In this document: positions 7,762 to 15,485 of the stretch, piece by piece
Position numbering within the stretch: position 1 is the first letter of the stretch
Layout: each line of letters begins with the position of its first letter
DNA from: Streptomyces tateyamensis
GTDB lineage: Bacteria > Actinomycetota > Actinomycetes > Streptomycetales > Streptomycetaceae
NCBI RefSeq assembly: GCF_003205575.1
Contig: NZ_PYBW01000130.1
Span: 1-34,249 of the forward strand
Direction: 5' to 3'
DNA: 34,249 nt
Position numbers and translations under genes: made by a program
The notes under the pieces: model-generated
What the model was told of the DNA's origin: nothing
Database searches by the model: none
The model's input: only the letters and a program-made list of their open reading frames with translations

Positions 7762-8387
7762 ACGCCGCTCTCGCGGATGTGACGCTGCACCAGCTCCTCG
7801 GGCGCATCGTCTACTTCCACACGATCTTCATCGTCCCTGGCTGCCAAGAAGAGCCAGTGCTCGCTCCAGCAGAAGCCTGCTGCAACCACCGTGCCGACAT
7901 CCGCCAGCGCACCGCCTACGGCCTGCTCGCGACCACTGCCTGGAACGCCCTCGACGAGATCGCCACCACCCTGCCCGGGCACCACAACCCCTGCCCCGAC
8001 CGCGACGGCAGCTGCTGCGCGACCTGCCGGGTCGCCACCGCCGGCGCCGCCATCACAGACGCCTGGCTCGTCACCGAACACCACGCCTACCACCGCCCCC
8101 GACCGGACACAGCCACCAGAGTGGTCTGCCGAACCGCAGGCGCCGCCCGTCTCGCCCACGCCTTCGCCACCCAACACGCCTCCGCCTGCCCCGCCCTGGC
8201 ATCGCTCAACGGCGCCGGCAGCCCCCTCCTGCCCACCCCGGACGAACTGCCGCTGACCGGCGAACTGCTCACCCTGTGGCAGGACCCGCTCTCCACCGCC
8301 AGCCGCCCCGTCGTCAGTTGGCTCAACCACTGCACCGCCCTGGACGACATCCACCGCGTACTCGAGACGAGGAGGAACAACCGTTGA
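7758..8387 (+). CDS. Cys-rich protein of unknown function in the peptide cluster
   Basis: A 209-residue product matching no family I can name. Seen: it starts with GTG in a GTGA overlap with the radical SAM gene and ends in a TTGA overlap with the oxygenase gene, so it is translationally coupled on both sides. The N-terminal half has many cysteines and histidines (Cys29, Cys41, Cys42, Cys79, Cys86, Cys87, Cys90, with HH at 75-76) that could bind a metal or a cluster. There is no signal peptide or clear membrane helix. Its place between two putative peptide-modifying enzymes suggests an accessory or peptide-recognition role, but this rests only on position. Confidence 0.75.
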   Translation: MNAALADVTLHQLLGRIVYFHTIFIVPGCQEEPVLAPAEACCNHRADIRQRTAYGLLATTAWNALDEIATTLPGHHNPCPDRDGSCCATCRVATAGAAITDAWLVTEHHAYHRPRPDTATRVVCRTAGAARLAHAFATQHASACPALASLNGAGSPLLPTPDELPLTGELLTLWQDPLSTASRPVVSWLNHCTALDDIHRVLETRRNNR

Positions 8388-9124
8388 TCCACATCGCCGA
8401 GACCGTCGGCTTCGGCAGCGTCGAGAACTTCATCGACCCCACCGAACAGCAGCACCTGGCCACCCTGATGAACGACTTCCTGGCCACCGGCGACCGCGCC
8501 CGCTTCGGCAGCGAGCGCCGGGCCTCCATCCACGAGATCCCCGGCCACACCGCCGAGCAGGCGATGGCCGTCTACGAGCCCGCCGGCCGGACCGAGATCC
8601 CCAAGATCCCCGCCGAGGCAGAGGAACTGCTCCAGCACGCCTTCGACCGCGCTCGCCCGGCCCTCGCCCGCGTCATGCCCTCCATCACCACCTGCCGCCC
8701 CTGGACGTACGTCGAGTACGGACCTGGCCAGCACATCACCAGCCACCTCGACGGCATCGCCCCCGACCCGCTCGCCTGGCCCCGCCAGATCGCCGGCATC
8801 AGCGTCGTCATCACCCCCGCCGAGACCGGAGGCGCCTTCTACGTCGAGACCGCCTCCAGCGACCAGCTCTGGAACACCCAACTGGGCGAGGCCACCGACC
8901 ACGGCTACGCCGACGGCATGTGGCTCGCCCACGACGGCGCCGACAACTCCGCCACCTGGTTCACCCGGATGCCCCGCACCCGCTGGCACGTCGACCCGGC
9001 CCCCGGCACCGCCCTGCTGTACGGATCCCAGCTCACCCACGGCACACTCCCCGTGACCAACGGCCGGGCCGCCAAATTCATCAGCTGGCTCATCGCCGAG
9101 CCCGCCACCGCCCAGCGGGGGTGA
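8384..9124 (+). CDS. 2-oxoglutarate/Fe(II)-dependent oxygenase
   Basis: A 246-residue double-stranded beta-helix oxygenase. Seen: the facial triad His121-x-Asp123 (TSHLDG) and distal His219 (QLTHGTL), followed nine residues later by Arg228 that would bind the 2-oxoglutarate carboxylate (NGRAAKF); the spacing fits the 2OG-Fe(II) superfamily. The start is TTG at 8384 overlapping the preceding stop, with GAGGAGG well placed before it. Members hydroxylate, desaturate, halogenate or cleave; the Asp at the second triad position argues for hydroxylation rather than halogenation. Its downstream neighbour starts in a GTGA overlap. A peptide or amino-acid residue substrate is suggested by context only. 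Confidence 0.87.
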   Translation: MIHIAETVGFGSVENFIDPTEQQHLATLMNDFLATGDRARFGSERRASIHEIPGHTAEQAMAVYEPAGRTEIPKIPAEAEELLQHAFDRARPALARVMPSITTCRPWTYVEYGPGQHITSHLDGIAPDPLAWPRQIAGISVVITPAETGGAFYVETASSDQLWNTQLGEATDHGYADGMWLAHDGADNSATWFTRMPRTRWHVDPAPGTALLYGSQLTHGTLPVTNGRAAKFISWLIAEPATAQRG

Positions 9125-9816
9125 ACGCGGTGCTCCTGGCCCTCGAAGGAATCGCGGGTGCCGGAAAGAGCACCCTTCGCGACCGCCTCCTCGCCGACAC
9201 CCGCACCCACGGCATCGACGTCAGCCACACGGGCCAGTTCTCCTGGCTCTCGCCCACCGCCACCCAGACCCTCACCCGTCTGCGGGCCGGCCACCCGGCC
9301 GCCAGCCCCGACGAGGCATCAGAAGCCGCCTGCTGGGACCTCGCCCTCCACGCCCGCTTCATCCTCACCCCGGCCACCACCGCTGGGCCCGTGATCGCCG
9401 ACCGGCTCACCCTCTCCACCGCAACCCTGCTCGCACTGCTCCACCCGTGGCCCGTCCACGCCTTCGTCGAACGCCTCGCCGAGCAGACCGAAGCCTGGCC
9501 CCGGCTGACCGTCCTGCTGACCACCCCACCCACGACCTGCAACACCCGGATCGCCACCAGGGCCACCGCCCGGCGATTCGCCGAGGAGCCGGACACGGCC
9601 CACCAGCTCGCCGACCTGTACGAGCAGGCCGCCGACGCCTGGACCGCCACGACCGGTCTACCTGTCCTGCGACACCCCGGCACCACCACAGCCGACCTCG
9701 ACCACCTGGCCGCCCTCTGCCTCGACCAGCTGCGCGTCACCAGTACAGCGCAGCACCGACCCCAGGAAGTCGCCGATGAACCTGAACCCCCTCCACCCCG
9801 CAGCCTGGGTCCTTGA
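9121..9816 (+). CDS. P-loop kinase resembling thymidylate/deoxynucleoside kinases
   Basis: A 231-residue P-loop protein. Seen: Walker A GIAGAGKST at 10-18 with Lys16, then PVIADRLTLSTATLLA, which matches the DRx-S motif of the thymidylate kinase/dNK family, and RATARRFAEEPD, which resembles a LID-type Arg-rich segment. GTG at 9121 overlaps the preceding stop as GTGA. The C-terminus is Pro-rich and overlaps the next gene by 41 bases. The family phosphorylates nucleosides or nucleotides, but the gene sits among peptide-modifying genes, so its acceptor may not be a nucleotide. A housekeeping thymidylate kinase would be expected elsewhere in the genome. Function in the cluster is unknown. Confidence 0.78.
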   Translation: MNAVLLALEGIAGAGKSTLRDRLLADTRTHGIDVSHTGQFSWLSPTATQTLTRLRAGHPAASPDEASEAACWDLALHARFILTPATTAGPVIADRLTLSTATLLALLHPWPVHAFVERLAEQTEAWPRLTVLLTTPPTTCNTRIATRATARRFAEEPDTAHQLADLYEQAADAWTATTGLPVLRHPGTTTADLDHLAALCLDQLRVTSTAQHRPQEVADEPEPPPPRSLGP

Positions 9817-10633
9817 CCAGGTCCGAGAGGCGGGCTGGCACGTCCATGAGCTCCTCGTCTTCACCAGGGCCAGCACGCTCATCAAGGCCAGCCGCCCCGG
9901 TCAAGCACCGGTCGTCCTGAAGGCCGGCTTCGGCAGCAACCACGTGGTCGCCGAACTCGACGACGCCACCAGGCCCGCCGCCTACGGCTTCTACTGGTAC
10001 ACCCAGATGACCGAAGCCGAACGGGCCCTGGCCCGCGAGGACTTCCGCCACGAGGCCGAACTCACCCAGGCTGCCGGCAGCAGCGAACACGTCGTCCCGC
10101 TGCTGGAAATCGGAAGCTGCGAGCGCTTCGACTGGTACACCATGCCCTACTGCCAAGGCGGCAACTTCCGCGCCCTCATGGGGGCCGCGCCGCTCACCGA
10201 GGGACTGGGCATCCTCGCCGACGTCGCCGACGGCTCGCACCACCTCCACCAGCAGGGGATCGTCCACCGGGACGTCTACCAGGAGAACGTCCTCATCCAC
10301 GAGGGCCGGGGCCTGATCACCGACCTCGGCGCGGCCCGCCGCACCGACATCCCGCGCGGACCCGCCGGACGCGGACCCGAGGTTCACTGGCCGCCCGAGT
10401 ACGCCACCGACTACGCGCACGTCACCCCGGCCGCCGACGTGTTCAGCCTCGCCGTCCTCGCCTACCGCCACCTCTACACGGACATTCCGCGGCTCAACCC
10501 CTCCACCGAAACGCTCACCACTCCTGGCGGCATCGGAGAGGTGATCACCGCCGCGCTCGCCCACGCCCCGGCCGACCGACCGGCCATGGCCGAACTCCGC
10601 GACTCCCTCCGGCACGCCAGCCAGCTCACCTGA
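9776..10633 (+). CDS. Serine/threonine protein kinase-like protein
   Basis: A 285-residue protein-kinase-fold product. Seen: a Lys in VVLKA (Lys49) as the likely ATP-binding Lys, a helix C Glu candidate (Glu93 in RHEAEL), the catalytic loop VHRDVYQEN (His164, Arg165, Asp166, Asn171), DLG (183-185) in place of DFG, and a PPEYA activation-segment motif (206-210). A glycine-rich loop is not clear; the N-lobe is short. It is cytosolic, with no transmembrane or PASTA region. ATG at 9776 has AGGAAG upstream and overlaps the preceding gene by 41 bases. Catalytic residues are intact, so it may phosphorylate a protein, a peptide (as in lanthipeptide-type chemistry) or a small molecule. Confidence 0.82.
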   Translation: MNLNPLHPAAWVLDQVREAGWHVHELLVFTRASTLIKASRPGQAPVVLKAGFGSNHVVAELDDATRPAAYGFYWYTQMTEAERALAREDFRHEAELTQAAGSSEHVVPLLEIGSCERFDWYTMPYCQGGNFRALMGAAPLTEGLGILADVADGSHHLHQQGIVHRDVYQENVLIHEGRGLITDLGAARRTDIPRGPAGRGPEVHWPPEYATDYAHVTPAADVFSLAVLAYRHLYTDIPRLNPSTETLTTPGGIGEVITAALAHAPADRPAMAELRDSLRHASQLT

Positions 10634-10745
10634 TCCAACGTCAGAGGAGAACCGCCCATGGACAGGGCGAGACCACCGCCCTGGAGCCGAGCGCTAGCAG
10701 GAACACGCTCAGCTCCAACCATCAACCCAAGAAGGAGAGATCCAC

Positions 10746-10886
10746 ATGGAGACCACCGACCGCATCGGCGACTTCCTCGCCGCCGTCGAGGACCTGCGCG
10801 GCGAGGACGACACCGTCCGCACCACCGCCCACACCTCCAGCGTCTCGGCCGAAGGCTGGCCGACCACCGACGGCGACGTCGCCTGA
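10746..10886 (+). CDS. Candidate precursor peptide (46 residues)
   Basis: Seen: ATG at 10746 with AAGGAGAG nine bases upstream opens a 46-codon frame. Residues 1-22 (METTDRIGDFLAAVEDLRGE, then DD) are acidic and likely helical, as expected of a leader. The C-terminal part is rich in Thr, Ser and Asp with one His (29) and one Trp (38), in AEGWPTTDGDVA. It lies directly between the kinase gene and the HExxH gene, and a strong hairpin follows. Knowledge: radical SAM/SPASM maturases form cyclophanes at an aromatic residue of a three-residue motif, so W38-P39-T40 is a natural candidate. No homology to a named precursor family (for example FxsA) is apparent. Inferred, not shown, to be the cluster's substrate. 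Confidence 0.6.
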   Translation: METTDRIGDFLAAVEDLRGEDDTVRTTAHTSSVSAEGWPTTDGDVA

Positions 10887-10929
10887 TCACCAGCCACCGC
10901 CGGAGCGTCGAGCACCGGCACTGACCAAC

Positions 10930-10963
10930 CCCTGGGGCCGGGCCACCCGGTCCGGCCCCAGGG
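10930..10963 (+). terminator. Strong GC-rich hairpin downstream of the candidate precursor
   Basis: Seen: 15-bp arms beginning CCCTGGGGCCGGGCC and ending in GGCCCCAGGG, with one G-T wobble and a four-base loop. It starts 43 bases past the peptide stop and ends 32 bases before the HExxH start. No T-run follows. It could be an attenuator or an mRNA-stabilising element that raises peptide over downstream enzyme levels. Confidence 0.65.
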
Positions 10964-10995
10964 CCCCCAGCTCACCATGCCCAGGAGGACCCCCC

Positions 10996-11901
10996 GTGGA
11001 CGCCCCCGTCGACTTCGCCTTCCCACCCATCTACCGCCTGCACCGCAGCCGCATCGCGAAGATCTACAACGTCACCCACCCCACCGCACCGCCGCAGCTG
11101 GCCGGCGACGCCGCCTTCGACTACGCCCTGGCCCACCACGTCCTCGAAGGCGCCGAGACCGCCGCCCGCTCCCACGACGCCGAGCTGTTCGACTGGTACA
11201 CCGCCAACCCCGACGCGGCCAGCGCCGACAAGCTCACCCCCACCGCCGTCGGCCCGCGCATCGTGCTCAGCCCCGCCCTCACCGACCTGCCGCGATCCCC
11301 GATCTCCGAGACCCCGTACTACGTGCTCCGGCCCGAGACCACCCAGGCGCCGCTCAACCTGCGCAGCCTCGCCGCGTCCGCCTACGCCACGGCCACCGGC
11401 AACGGCTTCGCCGACCTCCTCGCCGCCCACGCCGTCGTCCTGTGCCTGCTCCGCACCAAGCAGCTTGGCGACACCCTCGACAGCTGGACCATCACCCGCC
11501 TGCCCGGCACCGTCTTCCTCGACCACGTCGGCGACCCCGTCGTCCTCGCCCGCGACCTGATCCACGAGGCCGGACACAACTGGCTCAACGACGCCCTCGC
11601 CGCCACCTCCTGCAAGATCAGCGACGACGCGCACTTCTACTCGCCGTGGAAGCAGACCGACCGGCCCGCCTTCGGCTTCCTCCACGCCTGCTGGGCCTTC
11701 CCGCTCACGATGATCTACACCGCCCGCGTCCTCGACCGCACCAGCGGCGATCTCCACCGCTGCTTGACCGCCTACCTCGACCAGCAGCGCACCCTGCTGG
11801 CGGGCACCACCGACGACCACGCCCGCGCCTTACAGCTGATCACCAACGACGGTCTGCGCGCCCGCCTGCACGCCGTCCACCAGCAGGCCCTCGCCCTGTG
11901 A
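10996..11901 (+). CDS. HExxH-motif peptide-modification protein (aKG-HExxH peptide beta-hydroxylase type)
   Basis: A 301-residue protein. Seen: His190-Glu191-Ala-Gly-His194 (DLIHEAGHNWLND), surrounded by a mostly helical sequence; there is no signal peptide. Knowledge: this matches the HEXXH-motif domain family found beside or fused to FxsB-type radical SAM proteins; characterised fused members use Fe and alpha-ketoglutarate to beta-hydroxylate peptide residues, so the motif binds iron and the protein is not a metalloprotease. Other helical landmarks are RLPGTVFLDHVGDPVVLARD before the motif and CWAFPLTMIY after it. GTG at 10996 is preceded by AGGAGG. The gene ends in a GTGA overlap with the serine hydrolase. 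Substrate likely the neighbouring small peptide; not demonstrated. Confidence 0.82.
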   Translation: MDAPVDFAFPPIYRLHRSRIAKIYNVTHPTAPPQLAGDAAFDYALAHHVLEGAETAARSHDAELFDWYTANPDAASADKLTPTAVGPRIVLSPALTDLPRSPISETPYYVLRPETTQAPLNLRSLAASAYATATGNGFADLLAAHAVVLCLLRTKQLGDTLDSWTITRLPGTVFLDHVGDPVVLARDLIHEAGHNWLNDALAATSCKISDDAHFYSPWKQTDRPAFGFLHACWAFPLTMIYTARVLDRTSGDLHRCLTAYLDQQRTLLAGTTDDHARALQLITNDGLRARLHAVHQQALAL

Positions 11902-13202
11902 GCATCCGGCAGCCCAGCGAACCGGGCCTCTCCATCCTCCTCCGCCGCCCCGGAGAGGACGCCATCAAGCTGCACACCGGCCTGGCCAACCTCGAACACG
12001 TCGTCCCGATCAGCCCCGACACCGCCTTCAACGTCGGCTCCGTCGCCAAGCAGATCACCGCCCACCTCGCCCTGCTCGCCGCCGCCGACGGCCACCTCAC
12101 CCTCGACCAGCCCGCGCACACCCTACTGCCCCGGCTTCAGGTCCACGACGTCACCATCCGCGACCTCATCACCCACCACTCCGGCCTCCGCGACGCCGAG
12201 AGCCTGCTCTCCCTCGCCGGCTTCCGCGACCTGGATCACTACACCGCTGACGACCTCATCAATCTCGCCTACCGCCAGAAGCAAAGAGCCGTCCCCACCG
12301 GCCAGTTCCTCTACAGCAACACCAACTACCTACTCCTAGCCAAGATCCTCGAAACCGTCCACGCCACCGACCTGGCCACCCACGCCCGCACCCGCCTCTT
12401 CGACCCCCTCGGCATGACCGCCACCCACTTCAAGACCGACCCCCGCCAACTCATCCCCCACGCCGCCAGCGCCTACCGCCCCAGCCCCGCCGACTGGCAG
12501 CACACCGCCCAACCCGCCACCCTCCCCGGCCCCGGCTCCCTCTGGACCACCCCGACCGACCTCGACCGGTGGCTCGACCACCTCCACGCCCGCTGGCAGC
12601 AGTCCGGCCTCGAGTTTCCCGACCAGGAGGCGGTGCCCTACCGGTCCGCCGCCCAGGATCAGTACTTGTACGGGGCTGGCCTCTACGCGGACCCCCGAAC
12701 CAATTTCCGCGTCGCATTCCACTACGGCCACGAGCAGGGGTTCTCAGCAGCCGCCAGCCTCGGCGCGACCGGCCTGCGGGTGATCTGCCTGTCCAACAAC
12801 GCCGCGCTGACGGCTGATCACGCCGCCGTTTCCCTGCGGTCGGCCGCCAAGCAGCCCGGCCAGCAGCTCGCGGACCTCCTGGACCACGCCGTCCATGGCG
12901 CTACGGCAGCCCGCCAGGTCCCTGCGTCAGACCGACTCCGCCAAGCCGGCCAACACGTGCACAGCGACATCGGGCTGTTCACCTGTGAGGAGGTCCCCGG
13001 GAGCCTGCGGCTGACCCGAGCAGGGGACAGCGTTCACCTGTGGCGTCGCGGTACCAGCGAGGAGATCGTTCCGACGGAAGCGTTCAAGTACTCAGGCCAC
13101 GGTTACACCATTACCTCGGCAGGAAAACTGGACGAAACGGACGGGTTCACCCTGGACTTGACCCGATCGCCCGGCCTCCGCTATGTGCGGCACAACCGTT
13201 GA
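11898..13202 (+). CDS. Beta-lactamase-family serine hydrolase
   Basis: A 434-residue penicillin-binding-protein-like hydrolase. Seen: the SxxK motif in NVGSVAKQIT (Ser48, Lys51), the YxN motif FLYSNTNY (Tyr139, Asn141), THHSGL at 92-97, and the third motif HYGHEQGF as the H/K-x-G equivalent. There is no N-terminal signal peptide, so it is probably cytosolic, unlike most class C homologues. GTG at 11898 overlaps the HExxH stop by four bases. An extra C-terminal domain of about 120 residues after the third motif region resembles the lipocalin-like tail of such proteins. Cluster members of this fold can act as peptidases, D-aminopeptidases or esterases; here it might remove a leader or hydrolyse the product. 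Codon composition changes near 12610. Confidence 0.85.
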   Translation: MSIRQPSEPGLSILLRRPGEDAIKLHTGLANLEHVVPISPDTAFNVGSVAKQITAHLALLAAADGHLTLDQPAHTLLPRLQVHDVTIRDLITHHSGLRDAESLLSLAGFRDLDHYTADDLINLAYRQKQRAVPTGQFLYSNTNYLLLAKILETVHATDLATHARTRLFDPLGMTATHFKTDPRQLIPHAASAYRPSPADWQHTAQPATLPGPGSLWTTPTDLDRWLDHLHARWQQSGLEFPDQEAVPYRSAAQDQYLYGAGLYADPRTNFRVAFHYGHEQGFSAAASLGATGLRVICLSNNAALTADHAAVSLRSAAKQPGQQLADLLDHAVHGATAARQVPASDRLRQAGQHVHSDIGLFTCEEVPGSLRLTRAGDSVHLWRRGTSEEIVPTEAFKYSGHGYTITSAGKLDETDGFTLDLTRSPGLRYVRHNR

Positions 13203-13372
13203 AGACCCCACAGTGACGTGGCTTCGGTGAAACGGAATGCAAGCTATCAACTGCGGTCATCTGCAGTAGATCACCGATAGCCCGAAACCTCGAACAGCTA
13301 CCATGCCAGACTGGGTAGCTGGGCTTTGGACACGATCGACTCAGCGTCGACGGGATTGCGGGAGGGGACGGA

Positions 13373-14296
13373 TTGGGTGCGTGGCTGGCGCTGGCGCTCG
13401 GGGAAGATCGCCAACACGGCGGCAACGAGGGCTACGACGACGAACCATCGCGACATTACAGCTGGGACAGCACCGTCCCCAACCATAGCCGCCTGGCAGC
13501 AGGGGACGTGCTCGCGTTGTGGGATGCGAAGACCTTGCTTGGGGTGTCCGTGATCGAAGACATCATCGTGAGCGAGACCGTGAAGCCCGTCTACAGCTGT
13601 CCGATCTGCCGCAAGGCCGACTTCTACCCACGCAAGAGAGAACATCCAGCCTATGTATGCCGCAAGTGCGGTGCGACGTTCGATGAGCCCGCGAAGCGCA
13701 ATAAGCAGGTGACAACCTACCGATCTAGCCACGCTATGTCCTGGGTTGATATGACCGGCGTGCTGTCTGCCCAAGAGTTACGCGCTCTGTGCGACTCCCC
13801 CAAGTCGCAGTTGAGTTTACGTTCGCTCCGATGGGAAAAGCTGCGGGCTGCAATCACAGGGGCCAACACTGCAACAACGGTAGGCATTGCGGACGCCGCT
13901 CGCGCGGCCATCGCAGGTGGACATCGCCCCGCCATCGTACGTGTGAGGGTGGGCCAGGCAGCTTTCCGGAGGAGGCTGCTGAACGACATGGGTGAGATCT
14001 GCGCCTTCACCGGCCCAGCGCCAGCCGCAGCCCTCGACGCTGCTCATCTATACAGCTATGCGATCAATGGCAAGCATGACGAGCACGGCGGCTTGCTGAT
14101 GCGACGTGATATCCATCGCCTATTCGACCTGGGGCACATCACCGTTAACCCCGAGTCCCTGACTCTGGACATCTCCGAGCAGCTGCATCCTTACCCCCTG
14201 TACTCAGCGCTCCAGGGAGCCGCGCTGACCGTTCCGATACTCAAAGGACACCGTAACTGGCTGCAGGCCCACTGGCATTTGCATCGCACCACATAG
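13373..14296 (+). CDS. HNH endonuclease with N-terminal reader-like domain and zinc ribbon
   Basis: A 307-residue protein. Seen: residues about 1-65 (MGAWLALALGEDRQ, later HYSWDSTVPNHSRLAAGDVL and ALWD) match the N-terminus of a family resembling PUA/EVE-type readers. A zinc ribbon follows (CPIC, then CRKC in about 30 residues, positions 75-105). The C-terminus is an HNH_2-type nuclease: CAFTGPAP, AAHLYSY (His225), GGLLMRRDIHRLFDLG (His248). TTG at 13373 is chosen because GGAGGGG lies six bases upstream and the N-terminus matches the family. Knowledge: such fusions are modification-dependent or stress-linked nucleases of defence islands. Inferred role: cutting DNA with modified bases. The serine hydrolase ends 170 bp upstream. 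Confidence 0.82.
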   Translation: MGAWLALALGEDRQHGGNEGYDDEPSRHYSWDSTVPNHSRLAAGDVLALWDAKTLLGVSVIEDIIVSETVKPVYSCPICRKADFYPRKREHPAYVCRKCGATFDEPAKRNKQVTTYRSSHAMSWVDMTGVLSAQELRALCDSPKSQLSLRSLRWEKLRAAITGANTATTVGIADAARAAIAGGHRPAIVRVRVGQAAFRRRLLNDMGEICAFTGPAPAAALDAAHLYSYAINGKHDEHGGLLMRRDIHRLFDLGHITVNPESLTLDISEQLHPYPLYSALQGAALTVPILKGHRNWLQAHWHLHRTT

Positions 14297-14441
14297 GGGC
14301 GATCGAAGGCCCTGCTGCCCCTGCAGAGAGTAGGCCAACAACGCCAGTAGCATCGCCCGTCGGTCTTTCGACAAGACCCAGGCATCCACAGTCGCATGTA
14401 TCGTGTCACGCAAGTTCTTTCAGGAGCACTGGGAGCCGCGC

Positions 14442-15143
14442 ATGATCCCGTTCGTCGATCTGGAAGTTAAGCCCTACCTTCCCGCGAAGGCAGTCCTCAG
14501 ACTGCCTGCCGAGGACGAAGTCTCCGAGGACGGGTTCGGCTACTTCCATGACATGTGGCTCATCGGCAATGTTTCGCGCGCAGAAGCCGACCAAATGGTC
14601 GAGGAGGATCGCCACCTGCTCTCACTGGTCTCCGAGAGCGCCAACACTCCGATCGAGTTCGAAGCGATCGCTTCCGCCCTCGAGAACGGCGACCCGGAAA
14701 ATCTTCCGGCGGGATTTTCTCAGCGATCCCCAGACAGCGAGATCGCGACGATCCTCGAGGAAGCTGACGATATTGAGCCTGTGCTGGGATGTCTGGAAAT
14801 CGGCGTAGCCGGTCTGATCTACGCGCTCAATTCTATCGGCGGCATGACGGCAGCCAGCTGCCGTGGACACAGTTCTGATCAGGCATGGTCCGATCACCCG
14901 GTGGTCTTCCTCGCATGCGAACCAGACCTTGCCGAGTGGCTGGTTCCGTTCGTACGAGATGCCGGATGCGGTTTTGGCGACGCCAGTTCACGGGGCCCGC
15001 TCGTCACGATCTATGCACCGTCAGTCAGGAACACGGTCGAATTGGCAAGGCTCATTATGGCGCGCTGGGACGATCATCCTCCACGTAGAACTCGCGACAC
15101 AGGAGCTCCGGCTGTCGACTCCGGCCAGGAGCCTCTGTGGTAG
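14442..15143 (+). CDS. Orphan protein with SCxGH motif
   Basis: A 233-residue product of a family I cannot name. Seen: an acidic N-terminal half (about 1-115) and a C-terminal half with GLIYALNSIGGMTAASCRGH, where Cys140 and His143 form an SCxGH motif, then WSDHPVVFLACEP and a strand-rich end. The same motif, preceded by a THRWGLVTYD-type segment, occurs in the C-terminal domain of the radical SAM protein at 5896-7761. ATG at 14442 is preferred (GGGAG six bases upstream) over GTG at 14403, which has no ribosome binding site. It is 145 bp after the HNH gene on the same strand. A defence accessory or metal-binding protein is possible; nothing in the sequence proves it. Confidence 0.65.
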   Translation: MIPFVDLEVKPYLPAKAVLRLPAEDEVSEDGFGYFHDMWLIGNVSRAEADQMVEEDRHLLSLVSESANTPIEFEAIASALENGDPENLPAGFSQRSPDSEIATILEEADDIEPVLGCLEIGVAGLIYALNSIGGMTAASCRGHSSDQAWSDHPVVFLACEPDLAEWLVPFVRDAGCGFGDASSRGPLVTIYAPSVRNTVELARLIMARWDDHPPRRTRDTGAPAVDSGQEPLW

Positions 15144-15167
15144 CCGCCGGGTGAGGCCACAGATTCG

Positions 15168-15189
15168 GCGATGCCACGGTGCGCATCGC
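15168..15189 (+). terminator. Short hairpin past the SCxGH gene
   Basis: Seen: GCGATGC paired with GCATCGC across an 8-base loop, beginning 24 bases after the stop at 15141-15143. There is no T-run. A weak or factor-dependent terminator is possible; the stem is only 7 bp. Confidence 0.35.
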
Positions 15190-15296
15190 GTGACGCGTTG
15201 TCCGCTCCTCCGGGCAGGCAACGCCCGGCAGTGATCGGGCCACCGGCGGCCCTGCTGGCGCGCTGCCCCCGGCCGGCCGGAAGTTGCTGCGTATCA

Positions 15297-15325
15297 CTGC
15301 GGCCCCGGCACAGCCGGGGCCGCAG
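15297..15325. terminator. Perfect 13-bp GC-rich hairpin
   Basis: Seen: CTGCGGCCCCGGC and its exact complement GCCGGGGCCGCAG around an ACA loop. It lies in the long gene-free interval before the helicase gene, in a position to end readthrough from the plus-strand genes. No T-run follows, as is common for actinobacterial terminators. Confidence 0.6.
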
Positions 15326-15485
15326 GCGCGACCAGCGGCGCGGGTCCACCTGGGTTTTCGAATCTCGACCAGTGGCCAATCGGTACGCTGAGCAGCAGCT
15401 ATGCGACTTCCTGATCGCTGGCGTGACGTCACATCCCATAGCCTGACCGTTAGTTGCGTCCACATGGCTTTGCGTAACGGCACCC

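Noticed and set aside
6619..8354. Two overlapping Gly/Val/Glu-rich open frames on the minus strand (6619-7707 and 7647-8354), opposite the radical SAM and Cys-rich genes
   Set aside because: Complementary-strand shadows of C-rich coding DNA, with no ribosome binding site and no motif.
8087..9040. 317-codon minus-strand frame opposite the 2OG oxygenase
   Set aside because: Gly/Val/Asp-rich shadow; the plus strand carries the complete oxygenase triad.
10658..10924. 88-codon frame starting at an ATG with GAGGAG ten bases upstream, overlapping the candidate precursor in another frame
   Set aside because: The product is almost entirely Arg/His/Pro/Leu, as expected for a shadow frame of GC-rich coding sequence; the 46-codon frame has a better composition.
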